Shown here: positions 43,125 through 52,597 of the stretch, piece by piece
Position numbering within the stretch: the first letter of the stretch is position 1
Layout of the letters: the number at the start of each line of letters is the position of its first letter
Assembly (NCBI RefSeq): GCF_037911135.1
Contig: NZ_JBBLYU010000004.1
Coordinates: forward strand, 186,001-250,000
DNA: 64,000 nucleotides
Direction of reading: 5' to 3'
Source of the DNA: Phaeobacter sp. A36a-5a
Lineage (GTDB): Bacteria; Pseudomonadota; Alphaproteobacteria; Rhodobacterales; Rhodobacteraceae
The notes under the pieces: generated by a model
The model's database searches: none
Seen by the model: the letters and a program-made list of their open reading frames with translations, nothing else
What the model was told of the DNA's origin: nothing
Translations under genes and position numbers: made by a program

Positions 43125-43173
43125 CCACCAAAAAGACCGCCAATTTCCCCTTCGAGCTGTCAGAGAGAGAGCC

Positions 43174-44634
43174 ATGGTTTCCCGCGTCATTCCCGTCCAG
43201 TCCTTTGATCTCGTGCTGTTTGGCGCGACCGGAGATCTTGCCCGCCGCAAGATCCTGCCCAGCCTGTTCCACCGCTTCCAGATCGGCCAGTTCTCCGACG
43301 ATTGCCGCATTATCGGCACCTCCCGCAGCGACATGGACCGCAAAGGCTTCCAGCAGATGGTCGCCGATGCCATCCGCACCTTTGGCCAGCCGGGCGAAAC
43401 CAGCGACGACGAAATCGCGGCCTTCGTCACTCTGCTGCACTACACCGCCGTCGATGCGCGCGGCGACAATGGCTGGCAGGCGCTTGGCGATCTGCTGCGC
43501 GACGATGCCATCCGCGCCTTCTACCTCTCGGTCGGGCCCAGCCTGTTCCCCGATATCGCCGGCCGTCTGCGCTCCACCGGGATCGCCACCCCCGACAGCC
43601 GCATCGTGTTGGAAAAACCCTTCGGCCATGATCTGGCCTCGGCCCAGGCGCTGAACGCCGCCCTGCGCGCCAATTTCGAAGAACATCAGATCTACCGGAT
43701 CGACCATTATCTGGGCAAAGAGACCGTCCAGAACCTGATGGCCCTGCGCTTTGCCAATTCGCTGTTTGAACCCCTGTGGAATTCCTCCCACATCGACCAT
43801 GTGCAGATCACCGTCGCCGAAAGCATCGGCGTCAAAGGGCGCGGCGAATATTACGACAAATCCGGCGCCATGCGCGATATGGTCCAGAACCACCTGATGC
43901 AGCTACTGTGCCTCACCGCGATGGAGCCCCCCGCCCGTTTCACCCCCAACGCCGTGCGCGACGAAAAGGTGAAGGTGATCGAGGCGCTGAACCCCGTCGC
44001 CCCGGATCAGATCGCCCGTGGCCAATACCGCGGCCCGGAGGGAGAATCCTACCGCGAGCACGCAGGCAACCCTTCCAGCACCACCGAAAGCTTTATCGCG
44101 ATGAAGGTGGAGGTCGCCAACTGGCGATGGGCCGGCACGCCGTTTTATCTGCGCACCGGCAAATGCCTGCGCGCCCGCGAGTCGGAAATCGCCGTCTTCT
44201 TTCGCGATCCGCCGCATAACATCTTTGCCGAGGACACCGGCACCGGCGGTATCAAGGGCAATGTGCTGGTGATCCGCCTGCAACCGGACGAAGGCATCAC
44301 CCTGCGCACCACGATCAAGGATCCCGGTCCCGGCGGCATGCGTCTGACCGGCGCCAATCTCGACATGACCTTTGCCGACAGCCTGCCAGAGGCTGGCCGG
44401 CCGCAGGACGCCTATGAACGGCTGATCATGGATGTGATCCGCGGCAACCAGACGCTGTTCATGCGTGGCGATGAGGTCGAGGCCGCCTGGGCCTGGGCCG
44501 ATCCCATCATCGCGGGTTGGGCTGACAACAGCAATGACACGCCGCAGCCCTATGATCCCGGCAGCTCCGGGCCAGAGGACGCGCTGCTGCTGATGCACCG
44601 CGACAATCGCCGCTGGCGCGGCATCGGCTCCTGA
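43174..44634 (+). CDS. zwf: Glucose-6-phosphate 1-dehydrogenase Zwf
   Basis: A 486-residue enzyme oxidising glucose-6-phosphate to 6-phosphogluconolactone with NAD(P)+. It has the nucleotide motif GATGDLA at 17-23, the active-site RIDHYLGKE near 175, and the C-terminal domain found in bacterial enzymes. ATG 43174 follows AGAGAGAG. Second gene of the operon. No 6-phosphogluconolactonase gene (pgl) lies between zwf and edd, so that step must be encoded elsewhere or be spontaneous. Confidence 0.96.
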   Translation: MVSRVIPVQSFDLVLFGATGDLARRKILPSLFHRFQIGQFSDDCRIIGTSRSDMDRKGFQQMVADAIRTFGQPGETSDDEIAAFVTLLHYTAVDARGDNGWQALGDLLRDDAIRAFYLSVGPSLFPDIAGRLRSTGIATPDSRIVLEKPFGHDLASAQALNAALRANFEEHQIYRIDHYLGKETVQNLMALRFANSLFEPLWNSSHIDHVQITVAESIGVKGRGEYYDKSGAMRDMVQNHLMQLLCLTAMEPPARFTPNAVRDEKVKVIEALNPVAPDQIARGQYRGPEGESYREHAGNPSSTTESFIAMKVEVANWRWAGTPFYLRTGKCLRARESEIAVFFRDPPHNIFAEDTGTGGIKGNVLVIRLQPDEGITLRTTIKDPGPGGMRLTGANLDMTFADSLPEAGRPQDAYERLIMDVIRGNQTLFMRGDEVEAAWAWADPIIAGWADNSNDTPQPYDPGSSGPEDALLLMHRDNRRWRGIGS

Positions 44635-44702
44635 GCCTGCCCGCCCACCCCGCCACTGAGACCCACGACCAACCGGCACCTGACGACTGAAAGAGGCACC
44701 CG

Positions 44703-46526
44703 ATGCGTTTGAACCAGACACTCCGCGACGTCACAGACCGAATTATCGCCCGCAGCGCCAAACCTCGCGCCGCCTATCTCGATCGGATGCGCGCCGCCAA
44801 GGGCAAAGGCCCCGCCCGCGCCCATCTGTCGTGCAGCGGTCAGGCCCATGCCTATGCCGCCACCGGCGAGGACCAGATGTCCCTCGCCGAAGGCACCGCC
44901 GGACACCTCGGCATTGTCACCGCCTATAACGACATGCTCTCGGCGCATCAGCCGTTTGAAACCTATCCGCAGCGGATCCGCGACGCCGTGCGCCGCGTCG
45001 GCGGCACTGCGCAGGTGGCCGGTGGGGTCCCTGCCATGTGCGATGGCGTCACCCAGGGCGAGGCGGGGATGGAGCTCAGCCTGTTCTCCCGCGATACCAT
45101 CGCCATGGCCACCGGCATCGCCCTCAGCCACAACGTGTTTGATGCCACTGTCTATCTCGGCGTCTGTGACAAGATCGTGCCGGGTCTGGTCATTGGCGCG
45201 CAGGTCTTTGGCCATCTTCCCGCCGTCTTCCTCCCCGCAGGCCCGATGACCTCTGGCATCTCCAATGATGACAAGGCCAAGGTCCGCCAGAAGTTCGCCG
45301 CCGGTGAAATCGGGCGCGACGAGCTGCTGAAATCCGAGATGGCCGCCTATCACGGCCCCGGCACCTGCACCTTCTACGGCACTGCAAATACCAACCAGAT
45401 GCTGATGGAGTTCATGGGCCTGCACCTGCCCGGCTCCTCCTTCGTCAATCCCGGCACTGACATGCGCGCCGCCCTGACCGAGGAAGGCGCCCGCCGCGCC
45501 CTCGCGCTCAGCGCGCTTGGCAATGATTACACACCGGTCTGCGACATCCTTGATGAACGCGCCTATGTGAACGGCATCGTCGGGCTGATGACCACCGGCG
45601 GCTCCACCAATCTGCTGATCCACCTGATCGCCATGGCCCGCGCCGGCGGCATCATTCTGGACTGGCAGGATTTCTCCGAACTCTCTGACGTCGTGCCGCT
45701 GCTGGCGCGGGTCTATCCCAACGGTCTGGCCGATGTGAACCACTTCCACGCGGCTGGCGGGCTTGGCTATGTGATCGGCCAGCTGCTGAACTCTGGTCAC
45801 CTCCACGCCGATACGCGCACGGTCGCAGGCAGCGGGCTGGAGAGCTACACCGCCGAACCCTTCCTCAGCGACGATGGTCTGGTGTGGAAACCCGGCGCCG
45901 CCGAGACCCTCAACGACAAAATCATTCGCCCCGCCAGCGCCCCCTTCCAGCCTACTGGCGGTCTGGCGCGTCTCTCCGGCAACCTCGGCACCGGCGTGAT
46001 GAAAATCTCCGCCGTGGCCGAAGAGCACCGCATCGTCGAGGCCCCCGCCCGCGTCTTTCATGATCAGGAGGAGGCCAAGGCCGCCTTCAAGGCGGGTGAG
46101 CTGGACAAGGGCGATGTGGTGATCGTGGTCCGCTTCCAGGGGCCAAAGGCCAACGGAATGCCGGAACTCCACTCGATGACGCCCTTCCTCGGCATCATGC
46201 AGGGGCGCGGCCAGAAGGTGGCGCTGGTCACCGATGGCCGCATGTCCGGCGCCTCGGGCAAGATCCCTTCCGCCATCCATGTGGTGCCAGAGGCGCTGGA
46301 TGGTGGTCCGATTTCCAAACTGCGCGACGGTGACATGGTGCGGGTTGATGCCCTCACCGGGACGCTGGAGGTCAAGGCCGAGGGTTTTGACGACCGCGCC
46401 CCCGTGGTGGCCGACCTCTCCGCCTATCAGCACGGCACCGGCCGTGAGATGTTCGCACTGTTCCGCAATTCCGTCACCTCGGCCGACACCGGCGCCACCG
46501 TATTCTCGACCCTGATCGGAGACTGA
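44703..46526 (+). CDS. edd: Phosphogluconate dehydratase Edd
   Basis: A 607-residue IlvD/Edd-family iron-sulfur dehydratase converting 6-phosphogluconate to KDPG. Recognised segments: [44 protein letters not shown] (cluster cysteine), [21 protein letters not shown] and [19 protein letters not shown]. The length fits Edd, not IlvD (about 560). Three bases separate it from eda. Confidence 0.96.
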   Translation: MRLNQTLRDVTDRIIARSAKPRAAYLDRMRAAKGKGPARAHLSCSGQAHAYAATGEDQMSLAEGTAGHLGIVTAYNDMLSAHQPFETYPQRIRDAVRRVGGTAQVAGGVPAMCDGVTQGEAGMELSLFSRDTIAMATGIALSHNVFDATVYLGVCDKIVPGLVIGAQVFGHLPAVFLPAGPMTSGISNDDKAKVRQKFAAGEIGRDELLKSEMAAYHGPGTCTFYGTANTNQMLMEFMGLHLPGSSFVNPGTDMRAALTEEGARRALALSALGNDYTPVCDILDERAYVNGIVGLMTTGGSTNLLIHLIAMARAGGIILDWQDFSELSDVVPLLARVYPNGLADVNHFHAAGGLGYVIGQLLNSGHLHADTRTVAGSGLESYTAEPFLSDDGLVWKPGAAETLNDKIIRPASAPFQPTGGLARLSGNLGTGVMKISAVAEEHRIVEAPARVFHDQEEAKAAFKAGELDKGDVVIVVRFQGPKANGMPELHSMTPFLGIMQGRGQKVALVTDGRMSGASGKIPSAIHVVPEALDGGPISKLRDGDMVRVDALTGTLEVKAEGFDDRAPVVADLSAYQHGTGREMFALFRNSVTSADTGATVFSTLIGD

Positions 46527-46529
46527 CCC

Positions 46530-47177
46530 ATGCCCATCACCCCAAAAGATGCCAGCGCCCGCGCCCGCGAGATCTGCCAGCTGGCCCCGATCGTGCCGGT
46601 GCTGGTTGTCCATGACGTCGCCCACGCCCGCCCGCTGGCCGAGGCCCTGGTCGCGGGTGGCCTGCCCGCGCTGGAGGTCACCCTGCGCACCCCCTCCGCG
46701 CTGGATGTGATTGCCGAAATGGCCAAGGTCGAGGGCGGCGTCGTTGGTGCCGGCACGCTGATCACGCCGGAGGATGTGACCCGCGCCGTCGCGGCCGGTG
46801 CGCAATTCGGCGTCTCCCCCGGCGCCACCGACACGCTGCTGGACGCGGCTGAGGCCGCCGGTCTGCCGATGCTGCCCGGTGCCGCCACCGCCTCCGAGGC
46901 GATGCGCCTTCTGGACCGCGGCTATGACATGCTGAAATTCTTCCCGGCTGAGGCCTCCGGCGGCGCTCCTGCGCTCAAGTCCATCGGCGCTCCCCTGCCG
47001 CAGATCAGTTTCTGCCCCACCGGCGGCGTCAGCCCGGACAATGCAGACAGCTACCTGTCGCTGTCCAATGTGGTCTGTGCCGGCGGCAGCTGGGTCGCCC
47101 CGTCCAAACTGGTTGAGGCAGGCGACTGGGACGGCATCCGCGACCTCGCCCGCGCTGCAAGCCAACTGGCACGCTGA
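46530..47177 (+). CDS. eda: KDPG aldolase Eda
   Basis: A 215-residue class I aldolase splitting 2-keto-3-deoxy-6-phosphogluconate into pyruvate and glyceraldehyde-3-phosphate. The Schiff-base lysine is K136 (GYDMLKFFPAE), the general base glutamate lies in LEVTLRTPSAL near 50, and FCPTGGVSPDNA forms the phosphate site. Last gene of the operon, ahead of a hairpin at 47203. Confidence 0.96.
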   Translation: MPITPKDASARAREICQLAPIVPVLVVHDVAHARPLAEALVAGGLPALEVTLRTPSALDVIAEMAKVEGGVVGAGTLITPEDVTRAVAAGAQFGVSPGATDTLLDAAEAAGLPMLPGAATASEAMRLLDRGYDMLKFFPAEASGGAPALKSIGAPLPQISFCPTGGVSPDNADSYLSLSNVVCAGGSWVAPSKLVEAGDWDGIRDLARAASQLAR

Positions 47178-47202
47178 CCGCGCAGACCTGATGTCCCCCA
47201 TC

Positions 47203-47235
47203 CCCCGCAGCCCCGTGCAATACGGCGCTGCGGGG
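47203..47235. terminator. Hairpin terminator after eda
   Basis: An 8-bp outer stem (CCCCGCAG / CTGCGGGG) and a 4-bp inner stem (CCGT / ACGG) around a 5-nt loop, in the 92-bp gap between convergent eda and the GFA-family gene. There is no strong T-tract, but position and stability support termination from either side. Confidence 0.65.
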
Positions 47236-47269
47236 CAGTCACGCCCCTATGGGTCTAGATCCAGATCGA

Positions 47270-47662
47270 TCAGGCCGGATGGCCGCTGGATTTTGGCGCA
47301 TCGTCGCAAATCTCGTACCAGCCAGGCTTCTCCGACACGAATTCATGAAACCGGTTTCTCGTCGCAATCTCGCTGTCCAGCGCATTTGCGGCAATCGGGA
47401 AACTGTCCTCCTCTGACAGGATCTCCCCAAGCGAGCTGCCGCAGACCCTGCAGAAACATCTGCCGTATTTGTAAGGCGGGGCTGGTTGGTACAGGGCCAC
47501 CTGATCTTTGCCCTCAACCCAGCTCAGATCCTCCCGCTTGACAAAAACGATGGTGCTCGCCCCTGCCTTTCGGCAACGCGAACAATGGCAGGTCCCCATC
47601 ATGGATGGTTCCGCCTTCAGTCGGAATTTGACCGTTCCACAGCAACAGCTCCCCTCAATCAT
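47270..47662 (-). CDS. GFA-family (glutathione-dependent formaldehyde-activating-like) protein
   Basis: A 130-residue zinc-binding protein with the family cysteines: CCCGTV near residues 5-10, CHCSRCRK near 26-33 and CRVCGSSL near 74-81. GFA-domain proteins are small zinc proteins of mostly unknown function despite the name. ATG 47662 follows an AAGGA site; the upstream extension to 47734 is not family-like. A single gene between operons. Confidence 0.88.
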   Translation of the reverse strand: MIEGSCCCGTVKFRLKAEPSMMGTCHCSRCRKAGASTIVFVKREDLSWVEGKDQVALYQPAPPYKYGRCFCRVCGSSLGEILSEEDSFPIAANALDSEIATRNRFHEFVSEKPGWYEICDDAPKSSGHPA

Positions 47663-47796
47663 CTGATAATCCTTCACTAGACAATTCTGAAGAACATTAC
47701 GTGAACATATGATCCCTGACAATCCCCAACGCAAAGCGCCACACCGGCAGTTGTGACCGGGTGGCGCCTCAGCAGATCAAATGTCGGATCGCGGCC

Positions 47797-48768
47797 CTAG
47801 CCCGCCAGCTCGTCGCGCCAGGGCGGATTGGCACCGGGGCGGGAAACGGTGACGGCGGCGGCCCGTGCACCGTAGCCCAGACAGGCCCGCAGCTGCTCCA
47901 GATCCATCGCGCCGCTGGCGGCATCCGCCAGCACGCCTGCCTCGCTCGCTGCCGCCAGAAAGCCTGCGTTGAACGTGTCGCCCGCGCCCACCGTATCGGC
48001 CACCTCCGCCGCCTGTGCGGGCACCTCCACCGTCGGGCCGGAGCGCAGATAGCCCTTGGCGCCCTTGCTGCCCAAGGTGAGGATCACCAAGCCGGGGCCC
48101 TGTCCTGCCTCTGCGGCCAGAACCTGCCGGATCTTGTCCTCAATCGGAGCGTCGCCCGGATAGATCCAGTGCAGATCCTCATCCGATACTTTGACGATCC
48201 CGGCCCCTGCCACCATCGCCGTGAGCCGCCTGCGATAGGCCGCCTCGTCGCTGGCAAACCCGGCCCGCACATTGGGGTCGATCATGATGATGCGCTGTCC
48301 GGTTTCCCGCGCGGCCAGACGCGCGTAGGTCTCAGCCGCCGCGCCGTTGCACAAGGATATCCCCCCGAAGAACAGCGTCTTGACCTGTTCCGGCAACTCG
48401 GGCAGCCGGTCCGGTCGCAGGCTGGCCCCGGCAGAATTCTCGTCAAAGAAATGATAGGCCGCATGGCCATCCTTCAGATGCACAAATGCCAGTGTGGTCG
48501 GCTGATCAGAGACCTCCGCCAGCGCGTGATCCACATGCGACGCGTCGAGCGCCGACATCAGCTGCTGCCCGAAGAGATCCCGCGACAGGCCGGTGAACAG
48601 GCCGGTTGCCTGCCCCAGCCGCCCCAGAGCGATTGCGGTGTTGAACACCGCGCCGCCGCAATGGGGCACAAAACCGGTCTGCGCGTCCGCGCCGTCCACC
48701 ATTGGCACGGCTCCCGCGACCGGTGCCGGGATCATGTCGATCAGCGCCTCGCCACAACACAGGATCAT
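47797..48768 (-). CDS. frcK: PfkB-family carbohydrate kinase (fructokinase FrcK-like)
   Basis: A 323-residue ribokinase-fold sugar kinase: GGAVFNTAIALGRLG near 38-52, and the C-terminal DTVGAGDTFNAGFLAA with the catalytic aspartate in GAGD. The preceding frcBCA-type transporter makes fructose the likely substrate, giving fructose-6-phosphate. The ATG overlaps the stop of the upstream P-loop kinase gene by four bases. Last gene of the operon. Confidence 0.88.
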   Translation of the reverse strand: MILCCGEALIDMIPAPVAGAVPMVDGADAQTGFVPHCGGAVFNTAIALGRLGQATGLFTGLSRDLFGQQLMSALDASHVDHALAEVSDQPTTLAFVHLKDGHAAYHFFDENSAGASLRPDRLPELPEQVKTLFFGGISLCNGAAAETYARLAARETGQRIIMIDPNVRAGFASDEAAYRRRLTAMVAGAGIVKVSDEDLHWIYPGDAPIEDKIRQVLAAEAGQGPGLVILTLGSKGAKGYLRSGPTVEVPAQAAEVADTVGAGDTFNAGFLAAASEAGVLADAASGAMDLEQLRACLGYGARAAAVTVSRPGANPPWRDELAG

Positions 48769-49409
48769 TCTGTCTCACCTTTCCAGATCACATCCGCAGG
48801 CAGCGCCGCCTCGGCGATGCGATCGGCGTTGGCCATATCGTTGCGCTCGGCCCGTGCCTCGGCCTCGGCATCGCTCAGCCCATGGGCCTGCCAGCGCGCC
48901 ACAAGCCGCTCCCGCAGCACCTCGCGCGGCACATCGACCCGGACCGACAGATCCCAGATTGCCGCCAGATCCCGCCAGACGGGCGCGTCGAACAGCAGGT
49001 AATTGCCCTCGACCACGGTAACCTCGACCCCTGCATCAACCCGCGCTGCGCCTGCAATGGCGATATCCTGCGCCCGGTCGAACAGCGGATAGACCACCTC
49101 CTCCTCTGTCGCCATCGCCGCCATCAGCCGCTGAAACCCCGCCGCATCAAAGCTCTCGGGCGCGCCTTTCCGCGCCAGCAAATCCATTTCGGACAGCAGC
49201 CCGTTGTCCAGATGAAACCCATCCATCGGCACCACCGACGCCGGTGTGCCATTGGCGCAGAGCGCCCGCACCAACAGCTCCGCCAGAGTGGATTTGCCGC
49301 TGCCCGGCGCGCCCGCCAGCGCCACCAGACGGCGCGCGCGCCCATCGGCAACGGGCAGCGCCTGCACGGCGGTCACCAGATCCGCCAGATATGTCATGTC
49401 CCGTGTCAT
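48765..49409 (-). CDS. P-loop kinase, uridine kinase/phosphoribulokinase-like
   Basis: A 214-residue P-loop kinase: Walker A LAGAPGSGKSTLAE near residues 32-45, then VVPMDGFHLDNGLL with the acidic catalytic residue, and VVEGNYLLFD before a lid rich in Arg. It resembles uridine kinase and pantothenate kinase, but its substrate is unknown. It lies inside the sugar operon between the ABC ATPase and frcK, coupled to both by ATGA overlaps; a role with a second transported sugar is inferred. ATG 49409 is chosen for the overlap; ATG 49397 is also possible. Confidence 0.8.
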   Translation of the reverse strand: MTRDMTYLADLVTAVQALPVADGRARRLVALAGAPGSGKSTLAELLVRALCANGTPASVVPMDGFHLDNGLLSEMDLLARKGAPESFDAAGFQRLMAAMATEEEVVYPLFDRAQDIAIAGAARVDAGVEVTVVEGNYLLFDAPVWRDLAAIWDLSVRVDVPREVLRERLVARWQAHGLSDAEAEARAERNDMANADRIAEAALPADVIWKGETE

Positions 49410-50182
49410 GCTGCTGTCAGATCCCCGGATGGGTCCTGCGCGCCAGTCATATAGGCCACCGCATCGGACATGCTGTGCTGTTTGGGGTCGATCACGCAAA
49501 GCCGCTTGCCCAGCCGATGCACGTGAATGCGATCGGCAACCTCGAACACATGCGGCATGTTGTGGCTGATCAGGATGATTGGGATGCCGCGCGACCGCAC
49601 GTCCTGGATCAGCTCCAGAACCCGGCGGCTTTCCTTCACGCCCAGCGCCGCCGTCGGCTCGTCCAGAATAATCACCTTGGACCCAAAGGCCGCCGCCCGC
49701 GCCACGGCCACGCCCTGACGCTGACCACCCGACAGCGTCTCCACCGCCTGATTGATGTTCTGAATGGTCATCAGCCCCAGCTCATTCAGCTTGTCGCGGG
49801 CAATCTGCTCCATCCGCGCGCGATCCAGCTGCCGCAGCAGATTGCCCCGCCAGCCGGGTTTGCGCAGCTCCCGCCCCATGAACATATTGTCGGCAATCGA
49901 CAGCGCAGGCGACATCGCCAGCGTCTGATAGACCGTCTCGATCCCCTCTTCACGGGCATCAATCGGCGACTGGAACGCCACCTTCCGCCCCTCCAGCCAG
50001 ACCTCGCCCGCGTCGGGGATCACCGCGCCGGAAATCGCCTTGATCAGCGAGGATTTCCCGGCGCCATTGTCACCGATCACCGCCAGAATCTCCCCCGGCA
50101 TCAGATCGAAATCGCAATGGTCCAGCGCCGTGACACGCCCATAGCGCTTTACCAGACCTCGGGCTTTCAAAATGGGTTCCAT
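49406..50182 (-). CDS. frcA: Sugar ABC transporter ATP-binding protein FrcA
   Basis: A 258-residue single-domain ATPase of the CUT2 class: Walker A GDNGAGKSS near 37-45, signature LSGGQRQGVAVARA, Walker B VIILDEPTAALG, and ISHNMPHVFEVADRIHVHRLGKR after the switch histidine. A single nucleotide-binding domain, not the RbsA double one, is as in FrcA. The start shares one base with the frcC stop (TGATG). Confidence 0.9.
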   Translation of the reverse strand: MEPILKARGLVKRYGRVTALDHCDFDLMPGEILAVIGDNGAGKSSLIKAISGAVIPDAGEVWLEGRKVAFQSPIDAREEGIETVYQTLAMSPALSIADNMFMGRELRKPGWRGNLLRQLDRARMEQIARDKLNELGLMTIQNINQAVETLSGGQRQGVAVARAAAFGSKVIILDEPTAALGVKESRRVLELIQDVRSRGIPIILISHNMPHVFEVADRIHVHRLGKRLCVIDPKQHSMSDAVAYMTGAQDPSGDLTAA

Positions 50183-51243
50183 CAGACCGATACCTTTCTG
50201 ATCCACTGGTCTACCGCCACCGCGGCAATGATAAGCAGGCCGATCAGCAGATAGGTCCACTGCGCATCCGCCCCCAGCAGGCGCAGCCCCAGGGTAAAGA
50301 CGCCCACGATCAGCGCGCCGAAGAATGCCCCCAGGATCGAGCCGCGACCGCCAAACAGCGAAATGCCCCCGATCACCACCGCCGTGATGCTCTCGATATT
50401 GGCGAGCTGTCCCGAGGTCGGCGAGACCGACCCGATCCGCCCGATCATCGCCCAGCCTGCAAAGGCGCAGATCAGCCCCGACAGCATATAGACCGAGATC
50501 AACACGCGGTTCACCTTGACCCCTGACAGCTCCGCCGCCTCCGGGTCATCGCCAACCGCATAGACATGCCGCCCCCAGGCCGTATGCCGCAGCACATAGG
50601 CCAGCAGAACCACCAGAATGACCAGGAAAATCACACCATAGGTGAAGACCGCACCACCAATCTTGATCTTCTCGCCAAACAGCTGCAACAGCGGGGCGTC
50701 GGTGGCGATCACCTGGCTGCGAATGGTCTCATTTGCGGAATAGAGGAAATTCGTCGCCAGCACGATCTGCCACATGCCCAGCGTCACGATAAACGGCGGC
50801 AGCTTCATCCGCGCCACCAGCCAGCCGTTGATAAAGCCGCAGAGGGTGCCGCAGATCAGTCCGCAGACCACCGCGATTTCCGGCGGCACCCCGTAGCGAA
50901 AGGTGAACTGACCCATCACCACCGAGCTCAGCACCATGATCGCCCCCACCGACAGGTCGATACCTGCCGTCAGGATCACCAGCGACTGCGCGCAGGCCAC
51001 GATGCCGACAATGCCCACCTGTTGCAGGATCAGCGTCAGCGCAAAGGGCGAAAAGAACTTCGAGCCCAGCAGCAGCCCAAAGACGATCACCGACAGCACC
51101 AGCACGATCAGCGGCACCAGCGATGGCGTCACATGCAGCAGATGCTGCAACCGGCTGATAAAGGAGGCCTCTCCCTGGTCAAAATCCGCAACGGCCTCGG
51201 GGCTGCCGCTGGCCGCCGCTTCATAGCTGTGGGGCGTGGTCAT
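50182..51243 (-). CDS. frcC: Sugar ABC transporter permease FrcC
   Basis: A 353-residue CUT2 permease with about nine or ten hydrophobic segments. Its N-terminus is cytoplasmic and acidic, and the family block LVILTAGIDLSVGAIMVLSSVVMG is followed by GFINGWLVARMKLPPFIVTLGM. ATG 51243 follows GGAG; the longer frame to 51354 is not family-like. Works with FrcA and FrcB. Confidence 0.92.
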   Translation of the reverse strand: MTTPHSYEAAASGSPEAVADFDQGEASFISRLQHLLHVTPSLVPLIVLVLSVIVFGLLLGSKFFSPFALTLILQQVGIVGIVACAQSLVILTAGIDLSVGAIMVLSSVVMGQFTFRYGVPPEIAVVCGLICGTLCGFINGWLVARMKLPPFIVTLGMWQIVLATNFLYSANETIRSQVIATDAPLLQLFGEKIKIGGAVFTYGVIFLVILVVLLAYVLRHTAWGRHVYAVGDDPEAAELSGVKVNRVLISVYMLSGLICAFAGWAMIGRIGSVSPTSGQLANIESITAVVIGGISLFGGRGSILGAFFGALIVGVFTLGLRLLGADAQWTYLLIGLLIIAAVAVDQWIRKVSV

Positions 51244-51329
51244 ATCTGTCTCCGTAAGATCCGGCGTCCGATGGGCCTGACACCCACAGCCGGGGATGCG
51301 GCTGCGACAGGGATCGCAGCGGTGCAGAA

Positions 51330-51400
51330 GGGGCGATGTTTCCACCGCCCCCATGGCTCGCCTTGGCTAACAGCCCCTTGTCTGGCCTGCCTCTAAGGGG
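51330..51400 (-). other. Two stem-loops between frcB and frcC
   Basis: In the 169-bp gap, stem GGGGCG / CGCCCC (51330-51351, 10-nt loop) and stem CCCCTT / AAGGGG (51374-51400, 15-nt loop). Both lie just after the frcB stop in the direction of transcription. They probably limit read-through or protect the frcB message, favouring binding protein over permease. Confidence 0.55.
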
Positions 51401-51412
51401 TGTGTCACCTGA

Positions 51413-52429
51413 TCACCCCCAGCAGAGGTTCATGCCCTCTTCGGTGTCGATGCTCTCGACGCCCTCGGCAGGCTGATCGGTCACCAGCGCCACGCCGGTG
51501 TCAAAGAACGCCTTGCCCGGTGTCGGCGCAGGCTTCTCACCCGTGGTGGCCCAGGCGCTGATCGCCTCGATCCCCTTGGACGCCATCAGCAGCGGATACT
51601 GCTGCGAGGTCGCACCGATGACGCCGTCCTTGATGTTCTGCACGCCGGGACAGCCGCCATCGACCGAGACAATCAGCACGTCGTTTTCGCGCCCGATTGC
51701 CTTCAGCGCCTCATAGGCACCGGCAGCGGCGGGTTCATTGATGGTATAGACCACATTGATCATCGGGTCCTTCGCCAGCAGGTTCTCCATCGCGCGGCGA
51801 CCGCCCTCTTCATTGCCTGCGGTAATGTCATTGCCGACAATGCGCGGATCAGTCTCATCGCCCCATTTGTTGGGATCGCCAAGATCAATGCCGAACCCCT
51901 GCAGGAAGCCCTGATCGCGCAGCACGCCCACGGTGGGCTGGCTGACAGCAAGGTCCAGCATCGCGATCTTGGCATTGGCAGCCTCATCGCCAAGGCTCGC
52001 CGCCGCCCATTTGCCAATCAGCTCACCAGCCAGGAAATTGTCGGTGGCAAATGTCGCATCGGCCGAGTCGATCGGCTCCAGCGGCGTGTCCAGCGCAATC
52101 ACCACCAGCCCCGCATCGCGCGCCTGCTGCACCGCCGGTACAATCGACGAGGTATCGGAGGCGGTCAGCAGGATGCCCTTGGCGCCATCGGCAATGCAGG
52201 TCTCAATCGCGGCAACCTGGGTTTCATGGTCGCCATCCACCTTCCCGGCAAAGCTCTTGAGCGTCATGCCCAGCTCCGCCGCCTTGGCCTCGGCGCCCTC
52301 TTTCATCTTGACGAAAAACGGATTGGTATCGGTCTTGGTGATCAGGCAGGCCGTCACACCCTCTGCGGCAAAGGCGCTGCCGGTCATGGCAGCAATTCCA
52401 ACGGCTGTTCCCAGTAGGATCTTCTTCAT
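51413..52429 (-). CDS. frcB: Sugar ABC transporter substrate-binding protein FrcB
   Basis: A 338-residue periplasmic sugar-binding protein with a signal peptide (about 1-22, ending GSAFAAEG) and the type-I binding-protein fold: [21 protein letters not shown] near 29-49, ALDTPLEP with the sugar-binding Asp, and [17 protein letters not shown]. Fructose is the likely ligand by similarity to FrcB; mannose or ribose also bind some members. ATG 52429 follows GGGAGGA. The open frame extending to 53416 is antisense to frcR and rejected. Confidence 0.9.
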   Translation of the reverse strand: MKKILLGTAVGIAAMTGSAFAAEGVTACLITKTDTNPFFVKMKEGAEAKAAELGMTLKSFAGKVDGDHETQVAAIETCIADGAKGILLTASDTSSIVPAVQQARDAGLVVIALDTPLEPIDSADATFATDNFLAGELIGKWAAASLGDEAANAKIAMLDLAVSQPTVGVLRDQGFLQGFGIDLGDPNKWGDETDPRIVGNDITAGNEEGGRRAMENLLAKDPMINVVYTINEPAAAGAYEALKAIGRENDVLIVSVDGGCPGVQNIKDGVIGATSQQYPLLMASKGIEAISAWATTGEKPAPTPGKAFFDTGVALVTDQPAEGVESIDTEEGMNLCWG

Positions 52430-52536
52430 GATGTCCTCCCTCAGCATCACAACGCAACAAAACAGGACGGGCAAACCGTCGTGTCGCCCATAGTGGGCCG
52501 TGATTCTGGCCTCTCTGTCAATATATAAATCAACTT

Positions 52537-52549
52537 GACTTATTAAGTC
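52537..52549. promoter_or_regulatory. Operator-like palindrome between frcB and frcR
   Basis: GACTTATTAAGTC, a perfect 13-bp inverted repeat with a single central base, in the AT-rich part of the 168-bp divergent gap. It is the best candidate site for the adjacent ROK repressor. Confidence 0.6.
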
Positions 52550-52597
52550 GATCTTCGCACTTTTCTTAGGTCTCAAAGCGTGATTAGGGTCCGCCGC

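Noticed and set aside
44550-47201. 883-codon open frame on the minus strand opposite zwf/edd/eda
   Set aside because: It is the antisense of three well-supported enzymes in high-GC DNA; composition is Gly/His/Ala/Arg-rich without any recognisable domain, as expected of a shadow frame.
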